DNA from: Circinella umbellata
Lineage: Eukaryota > Mucoromycota > Mucoromycetes > Mucorales > Lichtheimiaceae
Reading direction: 5' to 3'
Length of the DNA: 64,000 bases
NCBI GenBank assembly: GCA_025093555.1
Contig: JAIWNF010000025.1
Coordinates: 620,001-684,000, forward strand
Shown: one piece after another, positions 49,570 to 61,154 of the stretch
Position numbering within the stretch: position 1 is the first letter of the stretch
How the letters are laid out: every line of letters begins with the position of its first letter
Position numbers and translations under genes: made by a program
Notes under the pieces: model-generated
What the model was told of the DNA's origin: nothing
What the model saw: the letters and a program-made list of their open reading frames with translations, nothing else
Database searches by the model: none

Positions 49570-50261
49570 TACCGAACCTGAGAAGCTCACTTTCTGTTTT
49601 TCATTATTATTTAGAGAAACTGACCAATCACATAACTGAATCACATTGAGAAAAACAAGACAACCAACATTTTATATATTCTACAAAAATCACCACATCT
49701 CAGTGAGTAACTCACAATAGTGTGCAAGGTTAATGCTACCTCTGCTAACACCAGAACAACTCACTCAATAATCCCTCAGCTATCTTATGAAAACCTAACT
49801 TCATACACTTATGAACATTTCGATCATCAAGGCAATATTATTCAGTGCTACTCCTGCAAAATAAAAGATGGTGTCAGTCACCAAGGCATAGTTAGTTAGA
49901 ACCAACACTTTTCCTCCTCTTCTTTATCCTCCTACAAGATCAAGTGTTGTAAAGTCAACATCTCAAGAATGTAAATTATATCTTAGTAGCATTAACCCTT
50001 AACAGCTATCTCATCTGATCATGAAGGTAATGACAATTCTGTATTAATATTACAGAAAATAGTAAATCATCTGTTGTCCCTAATACACATAAATATGGAA
50101 CACGATACATCCCATTAGAGTACAGTAAAGTGACTCTGATACTAACATATAATTGTGTAACGCAACCCCTTATAGAAAGATTTGATAATACTGCATTTGA
50201 GCATGATCAAGCAATGCCCAAATTTTAATATTCCTAATGAAAACTATTGACTCTTTACAAC

Positions 50262-51109
50262 CAGAGCACAAACGCCAACAACAACATATAAATGAGCTGC
50301 TCCCACTTCTCACACAACTTGAGCAATGAAATCAACAACTGTCAGCAGCTAGATCACAAATCCACAAATTGGAAATCACAGTAACACAACTGCAACAACA
50401 ATTTAAAGAAAATACCCTAGCTGATTCTGCACAACCACATCCCATGCATTGTACCACCCAATCAATCAAAAATTCTTGGCATGATGTATCACACTTATAT
50501 AAAGTAAAAAACCAAACGTGTCGACCCTGACTTTTACCTGCAACCATCAAACGACGCCAATAAGCTGCAACAAGAGCTTTTATACTACCTTCCAAAATCT
50601 AAGGTTCTGCTCATATTTATTTTCCATACAAAGTATGTAAGTCTATATCTGAGACTGGACAAAATCTATTTTATATAGCATCTTGAAATCGAAAATAACT
50701 GTATTATTGACATTCACTACCCTGGTCATAATATTATTGACTTTCTTATACATCATAATAACTGACAAGAGCTCATGGACGGTATGGCAAAACGCTCTCT
50801 TTATCTACACGATACGTACATATGATCCTTTTGGTTCAGACAATATTGGAGATACCAAACTCATAGATCTACGTACCAGAACATGAACATACAATATTGG
50901 CTGCTGGGTATGTCAACTGTATAATCTGATTCCTTAACGATATCCATAAACTTGTGCAGTTTACAGTTTCCCACAGCTTCCTCTGTCAAGAATGTTTTAT
51001 TGATGACTCATACCTAACCACTATATTAAATGGAGAACAGCTTACTTCTCATTTTGATTACAATGAAGAAGACCAAGATCCAGATCTAATTGGTAATAGT
51101 AGTTCATAA
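50262..51109 (+). pseudogene. Decayed retroelement (LINE-like) ORF1
   Basis: Long protein-like stretches on the plus strand, interrupted by stops and frameshifts. A coiled-coil-like part (RSQIHKLEITVTQLQQQFKE, around 50348-50410) is followed by PATIKRRQ-stop-AATRAFILPSKI, YFPYKVCKSISE, RTYDPFGSDNIGDTKLIDLR (to 50883) and a final NEEDQDPDLIGNSSS stop at 51107-51109. The order (coiled coil, basic region, YPY..KSI..LR, DPFDP-like block) recalls ORF1-type proteins of zygomycete LINE elements as I remember them. This is recognition of a pattern, not a database result. Weaker coding-like sequence may start as early as ~49720. Confidence 0.45.
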
Positions 51110-51174
51110 AATTCCCCCCCCTCCTTTATTCTTAGTTCATTCTATTTAGTTTCATATTACATATGTATAATCAT

Positions 51175-51203
51175 ACTACTACTACTACTACTACTACTAC
51201 CAA
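51175..51203 (+). repeat. (ACT)n microsatellite
   Basis: About nine ACT/TAC units in a row, followed by a run of A. Confidence 0.85.
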
Positions 51204-53393
51204 AAAAAAAAAAAATACCATGTTTGTCATAATATAGAGTTCTATGTTATTGTTCCTTTTATTCCACTTAATAGTAGTACCTCTCTCTCCTATAATGCAC
51301 AACTATTTTGCTCATTCTTGTAGCTCAAATCTGATTCCTTGATCTTTTTCCTCTAAACTGACGAGAGCAAGAAGCTGAACCACTATGTGCTCAATAATTT
51401 TTGGTTTTTAATAAAGCATATAAGCTCAATGTACCTAACCCAACATGATACGTATAAAGTATAATAATAATAGGAATTATAGGGATGGGTGGCGGGATTT
51501 TTGAAAATAGAAAATGAAATAATGACCCTTCTTATAGCCAATCTTCTGAGAATGAGAGTCTTCCATATGATATTGTTTTTTTTTTACCTGACTATAGTCT
51601 AGTTTCAGTCACCAGACGTTTGCTAGCTACTATATACATAAATTACAATCATGATTTATTTGGCAGTACATTACATACCTAAGCAATAACCCCAGCCCTA
51701 GCAGCTTAGAAGCATCTATCCTCTGACATCTACTAGAGAATTATCTATCAATAATATTGATATCAATACATTGAAACCCCCTAGCAATACATTGACCGAA
51801 ACTGACAGTTGAGCCTATAAACTATGAATACCAGTGTCCAACAAGAAACGCAGCAGTGGTATCTATTGAAGAATTGGATGGCACCACGGTGGGGAACTAT
51901 ATGTAACCATGCCTAAAATGCAATACCACAACTTCAACCAGACGTCATTGTTTACAACATGTTAGAATGCACCAACGCCTCAATATCAACAGTAGACAGC
52001 ATGACGATCTATTATTCTTTATACCCAACATATTATCAAAGACCAAGTCAATATGTTCATTGCAAATACAACAGCTAAAACAAGATCGATCAAATGTTTG
52101 CCACAAATATTAGCTGAATTGGATGTACACCCAGCAACAGGATTTAGACAACAATCTTGATTAAGCCTATCTACTTTAGATCAGTTCTCCTCGTCTTCTT
52201 AACCAAACTAAAAACAATGATATAAATATATCTTAGTTTTTTCTTGATCCCCAATATATATTTAATCTTTTCTTTCAAATTATTTTTTATTCCATCTACT
52301 TTCATACTACAAATATCACAGACAAAACATCTCATGAATCACCACGTGAATTTATATCTCTTGACACATTGCTCTTTCCCCAATGAAATTCCCCTGTTTC
52401 TCTATGTGGGTTTTATAACTTCTAAACTTTTCTGACCTGCCTCAAACAGATATATCAAACCTGACGCTGTGGTCGAAAGAGATGCTCAATAAAGATTTAT
52501 ATCTCACCATATTGTGGGTATAGAACCAATGCAAGTATGTTCATTTGAACGTGAAGATGGAGATATAAGAGATGCTTTCATATTGCTAATACTCAATAGA
52601 TATACACTACCACATATATATATCGTCCAGTACAATACTGCAAAGCCCCAGAAATATATACTTTTTAACTGAGCAGCTTGTTTTTTTTTGGAGGGTTATT
52701 GCCCCATCAGAGATATTTTTTCTGCTGTGATATTGACATAACGAATTTGTGTAACCAGTCCAGCTATTTAAAGAGTTAACTCGCTTTGAGGCAAACTTTT
52801 GTTTTCACTTGATTATATAATGAGACTACAGTCGTATACATAGTAAGTTTTACAATGAAGCCCAGGTAGCCCTTGATATATTGGATTATTATCTTGTTGG
52901 GCTCTTTCTTTGGTCGATGGTGATCTGTAGATTAATTGACACTTATTAGTACTATAACAAAAATAGTCTTGAACTGGTAACGAGCTCGTAAGGATCTGAA
53001 CAATTCAAGCTACAAAGTGCACCGGTAAGTTGTACAACATGTTATTCGCTCAAGCATATTGTCATTAATTATTTAATCAGATCTGACAATCTATGCAAAA
53101 GTTGTAAAGCAATCTAAGAGTAAATTATACTCTAGTGTTAAAACTGTCAAATGCACTTCGAATGAAATTATTGAAAAAATAAAATCAACGTAGATTTTTT
53201 TTAGAGAAAATGAAACAATATTATATTTTTTATGAGTAATTTGCATGGATCGATGACGGCAAATAATGAGGGATAGCTATTTTTAATGAGTGCATATATA
53301 AAGAAATGTCGGATTTGAGGCTAAGGTATAGCAGTATGCTAAAAAAAAAGAAGGGGGTGTCGTGAATAAGAAGAAGATAATATATTTTGTAAT
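51204..53393. other. Gene-free stretch with faint coding relics
   Basis: Protein-like but broken stretches on the plus strand near 51833-52160 (QQWYLLKNWMAPRWGTIC) and 52440-52600 (KPDAVVERDAQ; VCSFEREDGDIRDAF). No intact gene. They may be remains of the retroelement to the left or of other genes. Confidence 0.35.
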
Positions 53394-55134
53394 TTAGTCA
53401 TGGATATATTTTCGACAATTTGGAGAGGAGCAATGACATTCGAAAGTTCCTTTTCCAGGTTTGCGTTGAGGTATCAAAGTATCTTCACCGTTCGCTTTGC
53501 CTTCATAATCGATTGTCAATTCTTCTCCTTTTTTGATCAGACGATTCGAAAAGAATGCAAGACGATGAAAGTTATTATCAGCACTATCACTATAAACTGC
53601 ATATACTGTCAGATTGGGAGAACAGGAATGGTTAAAAAAATGACTCGCATTTCCAAGTAGAAACGAGTCAATGACGTATTTAACATTGTCACCAAAATCC
53701 ATGTCAAATAAGTACGTTGTGCCGGCTTTATCGTAGAACTTTCCACGAAAATCGCCTTCTGTATTCATTATTACTTCACCCACATATTCTTCCACAAACG
53801 TGCCTTTTGGTATATCTTGTTTTGCTTTTACACCCCATCCTTTTGCTTTCGTCTTGAATATTTGTAAGGGTATTTGGCGTCCACGCTGAACAACACGATT
53901 TCGACAATTCCAATTACACTCACAATTTACGTTGCATTCATAAATTGGTGTACCTTGAGAAATTTTGACACGACCATCTGGTGAGTAGACATGTGAATCA
54001 TTATCATGACAAAGGCCGGAACAACTTGGACCGTCGCAATCACACTGAGCAATAAACGATGGATCAGGCGGAGAAACGCCATTGTTGAACACCATTTTAT
54101 CAATGTATAAAAAGTCTGTTGGAAACGGATCGTCGTCTACTTTGTTAACAACTTCAACGATGGGTGTCACACCATCAAAATGACTATGAGTATCAGATAT
54201 TCGAATAAGACCACGAGTACTGTCCTAAAAAGAGAAGTGCATGGGGAGAAACGAAATAATATGTGCGTTAACGCTTATGACTGTAGATACTCTACCCCAT
54301 ACTCAAAATATCAAATACGAAAAGAACAAACTTTTGCTATTTCAACCGAATTTTTCAGTGATCCAAGGAAAGCTCGCACACTCCCAGTAGTATGTCCACG
54401 TTTGATAGAATTCCAATTTGCTTTAAGCTTTTGCATTGAGAAAGAGTATCTATGAATAACAGGTTTAATGGATTATTGAAATTTAATAACAATTATTACC
54501 TTATCCGGAACACCGAACTCAATTTCTGGTGTAACCTCTGTTCGAGATGTTTTCCTTGGAGAGCCATTCTTTGGTCTATCTGTTGCTGGTCGTTTGTTGT
54601 TGGATTTTGAGTTTGTTTTGGAAGTTAACGGTAGTACTGCTGGTTCTGGTGAGTCTGATATTGAACTCTCTGGGTCATATGCACTAGAGAGAAGAACACG
54701 GTCCTGTGATAAAAAGAGATTTGGTCGATCTGGAAATTCTTTAATCAACTGTCGTTTAAACTCTTCCACAAGTTCTGTGTTGCCCAAAAGGCAGCTTTCT
54801 TCTTCCCAAGTATTATCTTCAGATCCATAATCTTCCCACTCGATCAAATAACAACGTTTCTTGCGCTACAAAATCATATAATACATATGATTATTCATAT
54901 ATGGATCATCATAAATAGCAAGCAACATCTTATCAATCAAAAATTATCTTTCTTACAAACATTTTTTGGCCTGATATACGTTTCACCTATAAATAGCGTC
55001 AAAACAGTTCCAGTAATGAAATGTGGAAAAAACAAAGGATTTAGTATAATCCAACTCTAGTCATCTTAAAGCATTCAATGTAAAAAAGTCAACAAAGTAG
55101 AACCTACATAATACTCATTTTCATTCAGAGTCAT
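53394..55134 (-). CDS. CLR4: Histone H3 lysine-9 methyltransferase, Clr4/SUV39 type
   Basis: Writes H3K9 methylation that nucleates heterochromatin. Exons 55134-55108, 54986-54957, 54865-54500, 54427-54332, 54224-53394; 449 residues (Clr4 has 490). The chromodomain starts at residue ~7: EYYVKRISGQKMF, CYLIEWEDYGSEDNTWEEES. A Ser/Lys-rich linker follows. Pre-SET zinc cluster: C234, C236, C241, C245, C270, C274, C276, C280 (CDCDGPSCSGLC; ECNVNCECNWNC), then RNRVVQRG. SET: AKGWGVKAKQDIPKGTFVEE, NHSCSPN (371-377), LTIDY with catalytic Tyr413. Post-SET: CHCSSPNCRKY. All parts needed for activity are present. The exon 4 acceptor (AAAAG, 54428) and donor (GTTTGT) are non-ideal; those borders are the least certain. 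It is surrounded by transposon-rich DNA. Confidence 0.93.
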
Positions 55135-58100
55135 TTCTTGTAAATTTACAGAATAAAATAGAATTAAGAGAGCGAAAAGGGGTTGAAGAAGTTCTTTTTT
55201 TGCGCGCTTATAAAAAAACCGTACAAAGATTTTAGCACAGCAACAACGGAAGAAAGAAATGCGAAAAACTACCTCAGGTTATTGGTTCATAAAGAAGGAA
55301 TTTTGATGACGTCGGCAGATGCTTGCATATACTAAGCCACTGTCTTATATTAGCCAGTAAGATTGTATGTTTATGTACCACAAGGTAACTTGGTGAAACA
55401 GGACAACTTAATGGTGCTTTCAATGATAGTAACTCTACTAGTTTTAATTAAACAAAATCATAACTATTGTTGATCTCGATTTAGAAGTACTTATTGATAA
55501 TAAGAAAGCATTGTTTTGTTTTATAAGGCTCAAGCAAAAGGAAAAAAATCCAAAAAGCAGAAAAAACTAATTTATACATATATAGCAATAACAATAAATG
55601 AAAAGGTGATAGTAAAATATTAAGGAGTAGACAGAGAACTAAAAATAGAGTCAGAAAGAGGGCAGTAAATAAAGACCAAGTCTGATTTTTCAAATAGACT
55701 GCTTTCTATCTTTTTAAAGAAAAGATTTGAAATAAAGATAATAAGAAATATCTTTCAGTGATCAAGGCAAAGGTATAAAAATTGTTCTGAACAAAGTTTG
55801 TATAGCAGCAAGAAAAACAAAAGGGTCCGATTGAAATTAGTAGGTGAAAGAGCAATAATAGAAGTAAAAAGTTTAGAAAGTATTAGGTTTTTTATACATT
55901 AAACTAATCAGAGATTTTGTTTTAACAATTTGTTACACAGAGTACAATTTTTTCCAAGTACAGCATTTTTATAGGTAAACCCTTAGTTCTTCTCGAGCAT
56001 GAATCTACTGTCATGTAGCAGAGAGCAGATTTTAGTAGTGTTGATTAGCTAGTATAGTAACTGTAATAAACTCTATATACAAGATTTATAGTAGATAAGA
56101 TATTTGATGGCATTACTAGCATATTAGTATTTACTGTCCCTCTAAGATTAATATAAAAATTCAAAAGTTACTATTGCTCTACACAGTTATTGAGCAGAAA
56201 AAGTTAAAAGTCACCATATGTGTCAATATAAAGTCAATAATAGAAAGGAATTGTATACTCTGTTTTTGATAAAGTTAGTATAAGATTCCTAGGCCTTTAG
56301 ATACCTATAATAACAAAATTAGAACAATGAAAGTTATTTGGGAAGATCGCTGAGACTGATAATAAAATCATCTGTAATTGAGTTAACTGATCATTTAAAA
56401 GTATTGAGAAAACTTTCTATATGCGAATGCAAGCTAGTCAAATGGTAAACGTCTGTGAGAATAATAGGTAAGAATAAAGTAGCAATATAATAAAAAGCAT
56501 TTATTAGGCACTTATTATTATGGCTTACGACCTTAAATTAGTATATATATAAAATAAAATGAAATCATTTTTATTTTTGTTTTGATTTGTATATTATGAT
56601 CCACACACCCATATAAATTCTAACAAGATAAAAAAACATTTTCTTATTTTTTCCATATCATACATAATGTCATTGACTTTAGCTATTAGATAAAATAGAT
56701 ACATTCATTCAAACTTTATTTAGGCTTAGAGGTATCTTATTTTATAGGAAAGCGCATTATTCTCAGTTTTAGGTATCTGAAATAGCTTAAGTAATATCTC
56801 CTTATGCTCTTACTGACTATGTAATATTGGTTTGAGAACTTAAATATAGTATTCCAGCCACTGTAACAGTACTAAATAGAAACTAGCTATTACAATAACA
56901 TCAAAATGTGCCAGTATTTTCAAGCTATATGAATTCTATGAATGTTAAATAATCTTAAAACGATTCGTGTAAGCACTAATAAGAGTTTGCCCCTTTTTTT
57001 AATCTAGAATATTAAATGTAAAAAAAAAAAAAACTTAGATAATTGGATAATTAAATATATAATGAGAAGTCCCACCTCATGAAAGAAATAAAAGAGACTT
57101 AATATCTTATGGCATATGCAATATCATTTTTGTCTTGTGTAGCTTTGACAGCTAAAATAACTACATATGACCAATGGTCGTGCACTTGTGCGTGGTTCGA
57201 TTAGTTAGTATAGTATAGAAACCGTATATAGAATGAATGGCAGAAAATGGAAAGCATGAATTATATATAATAAAATAATATGCTACGTATTCTAAATGTC
57301 AGAGAACCATTTATCAATACACATTAAAAAATTAGAAGCTAATTCATCTCACTAAAAGAAATAGTTTAGAACATATTTTATTACAGAAGATTTACTAGAC
57401 TGCACCTAACAATATATGATGGTATCTTCACATGTGGAAGAAAAGAGTGCATTAAGAGAGGCTAAAATATCCCAATAAAAGGAACTATTAAGCTTATATA
57501 GAAATTCATAGTGGTTAATTGAGCAGAGAAAATAAAGAGCAATGAGTGATGAGATGAGATGAGCAATGACATAATACAAGGTATTATGAGAGTGTAGTAG
57601 GGGTGTAGTAATAGTGGGGAAGGGGGATAGATTCAAAACTTTTTCTAAATTTAATTCGCCACCTTCAAAGAAATCATACAGATGTCTAGGTTGTAATTCT
57701 TGAAATTAGTTGATGGATCATTGGATTGACTGGCGATCTGAGCATGTACTTGCCTCTTTATAGTACATTTTGAAAAAAAGGTTAGATATGCATATAGAAA
57801 TAGAGGGGAGAAGGAATTAGCTGGAAAATCTTAGTTTGGGAGAAAGTTGAAACAAGCAAAGATGGGCTTAATGGAGAAGGATGGTGGTTAAGAAACAGGA
57901 GATAGAAAGATTGAAAAAAAGGTAGCTATTAATAAAACACTTTATGTGGTTCTTTATGATTGTGTGTGTGAGTATGTAATAGCACATAACCATTTATTTT
58001 CTTCTTACAATCGTGTTCAATCGATCAGTTTGAGGAAGCTTAGTCAAAGAATAAAGATAGAAATAGTAGGGCTCAAAGATATACGTATGAATAAAACTAC

Positions 58101-58757
58101 TACTGTTTCTTAGTTGTCAGGATACTCTATTTATATACGTCGAATTATCAGGGGCTAGTTATGTCTAACTAATATATATCTAACATCTATGATCAACATA
58201 TCTACATAGAATATCTGCCTAATATCTCTATATGCAACCATGCGCTCAACTATGCTATTGTAGGTCCTTAGTATTCTGCGAATAAACATGTAGATCAACA
58301 ACCTGTGGCTGTATATATCGTCGTAATGGGTTTACACCATCATTACAGAGTAGATAGAGAGTTTGAAGCATTCTCTGGATGTGAATCATCATTGTCATTA
58401 AGGTTTTCATTAAAATAAAGCAAGTGATTTATTTCACAGAGCACAGATCGCCATAGTTAGAGTTTGTACCAACTGTTAAGTGAGAAATTAGCTTCTGAGC
58501 GTGGAAGATAATACATAATAGGGTCTAACAGATTTATCTTATATATAATACAAGTAGAATATTACTGATTGATGCAATCTAAAGATCTTTTAATGATAGA
58601 GTAAGTATAGTACAAGAAGTATAATGCTCGTGTTTGGTGGATACAAAACCACACTTGTGACTGAAGGGGATATGGATTAACCAGTGTATCTGCCATTGAC
58701 TAGTCAAAGACAACTCTAGGGATGGGTTGTAAACAAAAAATTGGGTTGATCATATAC
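55135..58757. other. 3.6-kb gene-free stretch
   Basis: Very AT-rich with many TAG/CTA trinucleotides. No gene, RNA or clear repeat pair found by eye; it may be old, unrecognisable transposon sequence. Confidence 0.45.
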
Positions 58758-58765
58758 TTTTTATA

Positions 58766-61146
58766 GGGTAGTGCTACCTGTGCGATTTTTTTTTCTTAGC
58801 GGTGCGATTTTTTTCTAGCAGGTGTTTAGTTGTAGGGGTACAGCGCAAACAGCCATTGCCAATCCTCTAGTGATATTACCAGTACGACTTCTCTTACTAA
58901 ACATACTTCATTAAGACTCTATACATTTTTTTCTCTACGTATAATAACTTCTTATGAATGATATTCGTTTCAATTAATTTTACACTATTGAAACCAACCT
59001 ACTAAAATAAATACGTAATATAGAATATACGTATAAAATTTTACTGTTCATTGATGATAACTTATCTACAGAAAGAAGATAACTTACCTGAATTTTTTGA
59101 TTAAAATGGCTTTATTGGTGCGATTTTTCATTTTTCTTAAAAAAAAAATTACAAGTGCTTATCCGTGCGATTTTTTTTTGGTCTGGGCGTAAAATATGAA
59201 AAGAAGCCGTGCGATTTTTTTCACTTCTAAATGGCATTGCTATCAGTTTATTTGATAATGTAAAACTAGTCTACTAAAATATAATATAAAGGTATGTCGA
59301 TTATGACTAGTCATTAGCACTGACTTGCTCGAATATTATTCACAAAAAAGAAGATAATACTCTTGGGTTATTTGATTAAAATGGCTTTATTGGTGGGATT
59401 TTTTTTAGGAATGATCTTCATGACTACATAAATTTTCTATAACTCATTATCTGTTCGATTTAACTTGATATTTTACATATCTCTTATAGTGTAATGTTCC
59501 AAGCCCAAACCATATAAAACAATAAGTTGACTATATCCATTTGTAAATTCATTTAATGGGAAAATTGTGGATATAGAGTTTTCCTTCTGAACGCACGTGT
59601 GTCAAAGCGAGTCAAGAATCGTCTATTTTGGTGCTTAACAGAGGTGCAGCTGTATAAAAGCATAGTCTGTCACTAGTCATCATACTATCTATTTTCGAAT
59701 GTACATCACCAAACTTCATCTTATATGGGAAATGTGTAGCAAATTTTATATAATTCCGGAGCTTTAAACAGCACAACACTAATCAAACAAAAATAGAAAA
59801 TATCGTTTAAAAATGTTTTCATGGGCAGCATAACTCCTGGTACAGTACTTCGAACTACATATACCTGACCGTGGATAAAGTACATGGTGGGCATAAAGGT
59901 GGTCAGTAAATTAGGTAGGAACTTCTATAGTTATGTTGCTATGATAGTACGTAATTGTGTCAATATTAAATAATAAAAAGATACTGATTGTTGATACATA
60001 TTTACGTACAGAAGGAACAGGTTGTAAAACAAATGAAGGTTAGGACGTTTTGCTTTATTTCTTTGGAAACATTTGCCAGAAAATGTTGTTTCAAGAATGG
60101 ATGAGCACTGTTCATTTGTCGATCAGAAAATTCGAAAACATTTTAAATCAAGGTCTAGTATTGATATATATTAATAGGTATATTGTAGCTGATTTCCAAT
60201 GCTGCTTCTCATTTATTTTATTACCTACAGAAATTACTCATATTCGTATCTAGTCGTCAAAGATTGTCTCGTATATCTAACTAACACACCCAGAATGTTC
60301 TGATCATACGTACGTATCCATGTCAATTAACAATACTTCAAATTAGAGCGATACCAAACTAATTATGTTTTTACTTAATATGTCTCCTATTTACAATGAC
60401 GCAACTGTTTTCTGAGGTAGTTTGAAGAATACTCAATACAATGTAGAAAATAATATTATTAATTATTGCTATATTGAAACCATGTTATTATCGTTGATAA
60501 GATCGATAAAATAATAATAAAATACCAAATAAATAGATGTTGTTAATAAGATAATTCACGAACCAGTGAGTTGGAAAAAAATACCACCAATAAATCCATT
60601 TTAATCAAATAACCCAAGAGTATTATCTCGTTTTTTGTGAATAATATTCGAGCAAGTCAGTGCTAATGACTAGTCATAATCGACATACCTTTATATTATA
60701 TTTTAGTAGACTAGTTTTACATTATCAAATAAACTGATAGCAATGCCATTTAGAAGTGAAAAAAATCGCACGGATAAGCACTTGTAATTTTTTTTAAAGA
60801 AAAATGAAAAATCGCACCAATAAAGTCATTTTAATCAAAAAATTCAGGAGAATTATCTTCTTTCTGTAGATAAGTTATCATCAATGAACAGTAAAATTTT
60901 ATACGTATATTCTATATTACGTATTTATTTTAGTAGCTTGGTTTCAATAGTGTAAAATTAATTGAAACGAATATCATTCATAAGAAGTTATTATACGTAG
61001 AGAAAAAAATGTATAGAGTCTTAATGAAGTATGTTTAGTAAGAGAAGTCGTACTGGTAATATCACTAGAGGATTGGCAATGGCTGTTTGCGCTGTACCCC
61101 TACAATTAAACACCCGCTAGAAAAAAATCGCACAGGTAGCACTACC
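58766..61146. mobile_element. 2.4-kb long-TIR DNA transposon, non-autonomous
   Basis: Inverted arms of ~640 bp (58766-59407) and ~573 bp (60574-61146) face each other. The ends are GGTAGTGCTACCTGTGCGAT and its inverted copy ATCGCACAGGTAGCACTACC. They are flanked by TTTTTATA on both sides (58758-58765, 61147-61154), an exact 8-bp duplication; the left end has one extra G. Arms contain repeated GTGCGATTTTTT motifs near the ends and further in, in inverted orientation on the right. The ~1.17-kb centre has only small frames (a 67-codon frame at 60050-60253) and no recognisable transposase. Eight-base duplication plus subterminal repeats fits hAT- or KDZ-type elements mobilised in trans. Confidence 0.8.
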
Positions 61147-61154
61147 TTTTTATA

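Noticed and set aside
57406..57636. 76-codon minus-strand frame
   Set aside because: No features and surrounded by stop-rich, AT-rich DNA.
60050..60253. 67-codon frame in the centre of the 58.8-kb element
   Set aside because: Too short and without transposase motifs; treated as non-coding interior.
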